Below, one piece after another: positions 61,010-64,000 of a stretch of DNA of 64,000 nucleotides. The stretch's first letter is position 1, and each line of letters opens with the position of its first letter. The DNA comes from Vibrio hepatarius (GTDB lineage: Bacteria > Pseudomonadota > Gammaproteobacteria > Enterobacterales > Vibrionaceae), in the NCBI RefSeq assembly GCF_018860525.1, contig NZ_JAHKPM010000060.1, forward strand, positions 98,704-162,703, in the 5' to 3' direction. The notes below the pieces were generated by a model. The model saw only the letters and a program-made list of their open reading frames with translations. It was not told where the DNA came from and made no database searches. A program made the position numbers and the translations under genes.

Positions 61010-62155
61010 ATGACCATTAATGTAAATACTAACGTGTCGGCCATGACAGCCCAGCGTTACTTGACCAAATCGACGAATGACTTAAACACCTCGATGGAGA
61101 GACTTTCATCTGGGCATAGAATCAACAGTGCGAAAGACGATGCGGCCGGTCTACAAATATCTAACCGTTTGACAGCACAAAGTCGCGGCCTAGATGTGGC
61201 AATGCGTAACGCCAATGATGGTATTTCGATTGCTCAGACAGCAGAAGGTGCCATGAACGAATCAACCATTGTTCTGCAGCGAATTCGTGATTTGTCACTA
61301 CAATCGGCAAATGGTACTAACTCTCTCTCAGAACGAGTGGCTCTAAATGAAGAAGTAGTGGCACTGCAAGATGAATTGAACCGTATCGCCGAAACCACAT
61401 CTTTCGGTGGACGTAAGCTTCTGAATGGATCATTTGGAGAATCAGCTTTCCAAATAGGTGCCAGTTCTGGTGAAGCCATTATTATGGGTTTAACCAGTAT
61501 ACGTGCTGATGAACCTAGAATGGGAGGCCAGTCATTCATTGCTGACCCCGAGAAAGGTAAAAACAAAGACTGGGGCGTACCAGCCACGGCAAGAGATATT
61601 AAGTTTGAGTTTACCACCAAAGATGGTGAGGCAATTACCTTAGATGTTCTTGCTAAAGAAGGCGATGATATTGAAGAACTAGCCACTTATATTAATGGTC
61701 AAACAGACAAAATAAGTGCTTCGGTTGACCAAGATGGACGGCTGCAGGTTTTTGTCGCTGAGCCCCACATAGAAGGCAACTTAAATATTTCTGGTGGTCT
61801 TGCAACCGAGGTTGGTTTAAATGGTGGCCCAGGCGAGTTGACCACAGTTAGAAATATTGATGTAACAACGGCTGGTGGCGCGCAAAATGCGGTAGGCATT
61901 GTGGATTCAGCTCTGAGGTATATTGACTCACAGAGGGCAGATCTTGGGGCGAAGCAAAACCGTTTAAGTCATAGCATCAATAACTTGGCAAATATTCAAG
62001 AAAATGTAGCAGCATCAAATAGCCGAATCAAAGATACTGATTTTGCTAAAGAAACAACAGCATTAACCAAAGCACAAATATTGCAACAGGCGGGTACATC
62101 AATACTTGCTCAAGCAAAACAGTTGCCAAACTCTGCAATTTCATTATTGCAGTAG
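61010..62155 (+). CDS. flaA: Flagellin, FlaA-type (core flagellin)
   Basis: 381-residue filament subunit. Conserved D0/D1 ends: MTINVNTNVSAMTAQRYL, SMERLSSGHRINSAKDDAAG and, at the C-terminus, SRIKDTDFAKETTALTKAQILQQ and ILAQAKQLPNSAISLLQ. I take the ATG at 61010 behind AGGAG; the open frame upstream to 60944 is leader. The sequence resembles what I remember of V. cholerae FlaA, and it is likewise the first flagellin after flgL. Flagellin letters differ between Vibrio species, so the symbol follows V. cholerae. Confidence 0.93.
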   Translation: MTINVNTNVSAMTAQRYLTKSTNDLNTSMERLSSGHRINSAKDDAAGLQISNRLTAQSRGLDVAMRNANDGISIAQTAEGAMNESTIVLQRIRDLSLQSANGTNSLSERVALNEEVVALQDELNRIAETTSFGGRKLLNGSFGESAFQIGASSGEAIIMGLTSIRADEPRMGGQSFIADPEKGKNKDWGVPATARDIKFEFTTKDGEAITLDVLAKEGDDIEELATYINGQTDKISASVDQDGRLQVFVAEPHIEGNLNISGGLATEVGLNGGPGELTTVRNIDVTTAGGAQNAVGIVDSALRYIDSQRADLGAKQNRLSHSINNLANIQENVAASNSRIKDTDFAKETTALTKAQILQQAGTSILAQAKQLPNSAISLLQ

Positions 62156-62159
62156 TAGT

Positions 62160-62206
62160 GAATACTTTCACTAGCAGTACCCAGACGTGGGTTAGTGAAA
62201 GCATTC
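62160..62206. repeat. Long bulged hairpin after the first flagellin
   Basis: TTTCACTA (62166-62173) pairs with TAGTGAAA (62193-62200), and inside it ACCCA pairs with TGGGT, with a one-sided 5-nt bulge. No T-run follows; it begins 5 nt after the stop and may protect the mRNA 3' end. Confidence 0.55.
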
Positions 62207-62330
62207 CGGCAAGCATAGACTTCTTAGTTATATAGAGCTCTCTCACAGTCGCTCTCATACTTTAAAGTCTATGTATACGGAAGCCAGGCAGTGATCATTT
62301 CTCTCGATCTCCACAATGGCAACCACAATA

Positions 62331-62372
62331 GCCCCGGTTCTCTCAAAGGAAAAGGGGCTTTTCTTTTTTTAT
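62331..62372 (+). terminator. Terminator of the first flagellin
   Basis: AGCCCC (62331-62336) and GGGGCT (62355-62360) pair around an 18-nt loop and are followed by TTTTCTTTTTTT. Confidence 0.85.
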
Positions 62373-62532
62373 CAATAACTTAATTTATTTCTTGTTAGTC
62401 TTTTTTCCTATATTTTTCTTTGTACCCACCGGCCAATACTCCAAAATCTTTAGCTTACGATTGAATATCTGCAGACCAGATCAATCTATTTATGTTTTCC
62501 ATCAGTTTGGGTGGGAATTTTATAGTTTGTTC

Positions 62533-62559
62533 TAAAGTAAATTATTTCTGCGTCGCTAA
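62533..62559 (+). promoter_or_regulatory. FliA (sigma-28) promoter of the second flagellin
   Basis: TAAA (62533-62536), 15 bp, GTCGCTAA (62552-62559), against consensus TAAA-N15-GCCGATAA: two mismatches. It is 90 bp before the start. Confidence 0.78.
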
Positions 62560-62648
62560 TAAGGGTACTTTGAGAGAACTTGGTTTACCGAGACGTCGGA
62601 AACCTTTCGAAACTTCCGATCTACGGAAAATCAATAGGAGTAACCACT

Positions 62649-63782
62649 ATGGCGGTTAATGTAAACACTAACGTTGCAGCAATGACAGCACAACGCTATT
62701 TAAATAGCGCGACAGCTGCCCAAGAGACCTCGATGGAGCGCTTATCTTCAGGGTTTAAAATTAACAGTGCTAAGGATGATGCAGCTGGTATGCAGATCTC
62801 GAATCGCTTATCCTCACAAAGTCGAGGGTTAGATGTAGCGGTACGAAATGCAAATGACGGCATATCCATTACGCAAACAGCTGAAGGTGCAATGAATGAA
62901 ACGACTAACATTCTGCAGCGGATGCGAGACCTTTCCTTACAATCTGCAAATGGCTCAAACTCTAAGTCTGAACGTATTGCACTGCAAGAAGAAGTCACAG
63001 CACTAAACGATGAGTTGAACCGTATTGCGGAAACAACATCTTTTGGTGGTAATAAACTACTTAATGGTACATATGCAACTAGGTCTTTTCAGATTGGTGC
63101 AGATAATGGTGAAGCCGTTATGCTGACCTTGGAAAACTTACGTAGTGATAATGCCATGATGGGTGGCAGTATCTATGTGGCGGCTGAAGCGAAAGATAAA
63201 GATTGGGGAGTAGATGCTGCTGCTAATGAGCTAACCATCGGTTTTAATGATGTTTTTGGTGATGCACAAACTATTACTATCAATGCCAAAGAAGGGGATG
63301 ATATTGAAGAGTTGGCCACCTATATCAACGGTCAGAACGATATGGTCAAAGCTTCTGTTGGTGATGATGGTAATATACAGATATTCGCTGGTAACAATAA
63401 AGTTGATGGCGCTCTGACTTTTGGAGGCTCATTATCTGGTGAACTCAACTTTGGTGCTGCTGAAGATGTAACGGTAGATACTGTTAATATTACTTCAGTT
63501 GCAGGTGCTCAAGAAGCGGTCGCTATTGTTGATACAGCGTTGCAATTTGTTGATAGCCATCGTGCAGAGTTAGGTGCATTCCAAAACCGCTTTAGTCACG
63601 CAATTAGTAACTTAGAGAACATTAACGAAAACGTGAATGCATCTAAGAGTAGAATTAAAGATACTGATTTTGCTAAAGAAACAACAGCACTAACGAAAGC
63701 TCAGATCCTAACTCAGGCATCGAGTTCTGTTCTTGCTCAGGCAAAGCAAGCGCCCAACTCAGCGTTGGGGCTTCTAGGCTAA
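62649..63782 (+). CDS. flaC: Flagellin, FlaC-type
   Basis: 377-residue flagellin with the same conserved ends as the first (MAVNVNTNVAAMTAQRYL; SRIKDTDFAKETTALTKAQILTQ; LAQAKQAPNSALGLLG). The middle diverges from the first flagellin (NELTIGFNDVFGDAQTITI). Length and order match V. cholerae FlaC, a FliA-dependent minor flagellin; the promoter here agrees. The ATG at 62649 is preceded by AGGAG; upstream open frame to 62580 is leader with a TCGGAA/TTCCGA stem. Confidence 0.93.
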   Translation: MAVNVNTNVAAMTAQRYLNSATAAQETSMERLSSGFKINSAKDDAAGMQISNRLSSQSRGLDVAVRNANDGISITQTAEGAMNETTNILQRMRDLSLQSANGSNSKSERIALQEEVTALNDELNRIAETTSFGGNKLLNGTYATRSFQIGADNGEAVMLTLENLRSDNAMMGGSIYVAAEAKDKDWGVDAAANELTIGFNDVFGDAQTITINAKEGDDIEELATYINGQNDMVKASVGDDGNIQIFAGNNKVDGALTFGGSLSGELNFGAAEDVTVDTVNITSVAGAQEAVAIVDTALQFVDSHRAELGAFQNRFSHAISNLENINENVNASKSRIKDTDFAKETTALTKAQILTQASSSVLAQAKQAPNSALGLLG

Positions 63783-63824
63783 GAAAGTAATATATTAGCT
63801 AAATAGAAAGTCATGACTATAAGT

Positions 63825-63855
63825 AAAAATCCAGCATTAGCTGGATTTTTTATTT
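63825..63855 (+). terminator. Terminator of the second flagellin
   Basis: AAAAATCCAGC and GCTGGATTTTT, 11-bp perfect stem with ATTA loop, then TATTTTT. The last ~145 bases of the window are AT-rich with no gene. Confidence 0.94.
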
Positions 63856-64000
63856 TTAATCTATGCCAATGAATTATATTTTTAATCGGGGAAATATTGA
63901 AGTAATAGAATAAGATGGGTTTTGAAATAGAGAATTAATACAATGAAATATGTGTTCTAACTAGCAGGTATTTGTAGTCATTAAATAATGGTGCGGAAGG

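Noticed and set aside
61234..61686. 150-codon minus-strand frame inside the first flagellin
   Set aside because: Shadow of the conserved flagellin coding sequence, and a similar shadow occurs in the second flagellin because the genes are paralogous.
61010..63782. Flagellin tandem as a phase-variable recombination pair
   Set aside because: Both have intact, correctly oriented promoters and different regulation; direct tandem flagellins are normal in Vibrio, and no invertible repeats are seen.

Overview
The window looks like a stretch of a Vibrio main chromosome. Evidence for this is an adjacent toxR-toxS pair next to htpG, the sheathed polar flagellum genes flgT, flgO and flgP, two tandem Vibrio-type flagellins, and housekeeping gene order close to that of V. 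cholerae and, in part, E. coli. Base composition is moderately AT-rich. I see no prophage, insertion sequence, integrase, CRISPR array or rRNA operon.

Layout. (1) 1-16.7 kb is housekeeping: the start of leuS, a zinc-ribbon protein, the miaB-ybeZ-ybeY-corC-lnt operon, a UbiF-type hydroxylase, the PTS operon ptsH-ptsI-crr, cysK, cysZ, zipA and ligA. (2) 16.7-23.8 kb holds a chitoporin-like outer-membrane porin with a small exported protein, NfeD/QmcA, CnoX, a YbbO-like reductase and a YfcH-like epimerase. (3) 24.0-26.3 kb is a tightly overlapping four-gene operon: two paralogous DUF1538 membrane proteins, a P-II-like protein and a tandem-CBS protein. It is the best candidate here for an undescribed system, probably a nucleotide-regulated transporter. 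(4) 26.3-31.9 kb has toxS-toxR divergent from htpG (with a clear sigma-32 promoter), then adk and hemH. (5) 32-38.5 kb has a membrane-bound CadC/ToxR-like regulator, two paralogous beta-barrel proteins and the copper ATPase copA with a CueR-type promoter. (6) 38.6-43.7 kb has gltX followed by an AT-rich accessory patch (possible AP2-like protein, methyltransferase, VUT-like membrane protein, XRE repressor-like regulator, and a candidate sRNA locus) up to tRNA-Arg(CCU). (7) 43.8-63.8 kb is the polar flagellar cluster: flgT, flgOP, flgNM, flgA, cheV, cheR, flgBCDE, flgFGHIJ, flgKL and two flagellins.

Flagellar control can be read from the DNA. Sigma-54 boxes (GG-N10-GC) lie before flgB, flgF, flgK and flgT, with weaker ones before flgO and the first flagellin. 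FliA (sigma-28) boxes lie before flgM and the second flagellin. This fits the known Vibrio hierarchy: sigma-54/FlrC makes the hook-basal body and the core flagellin, and FliA, released by FlgM export, makes the late flagellin.

All calls rest on reading the sequence and on remembered family features; no database search was possible.
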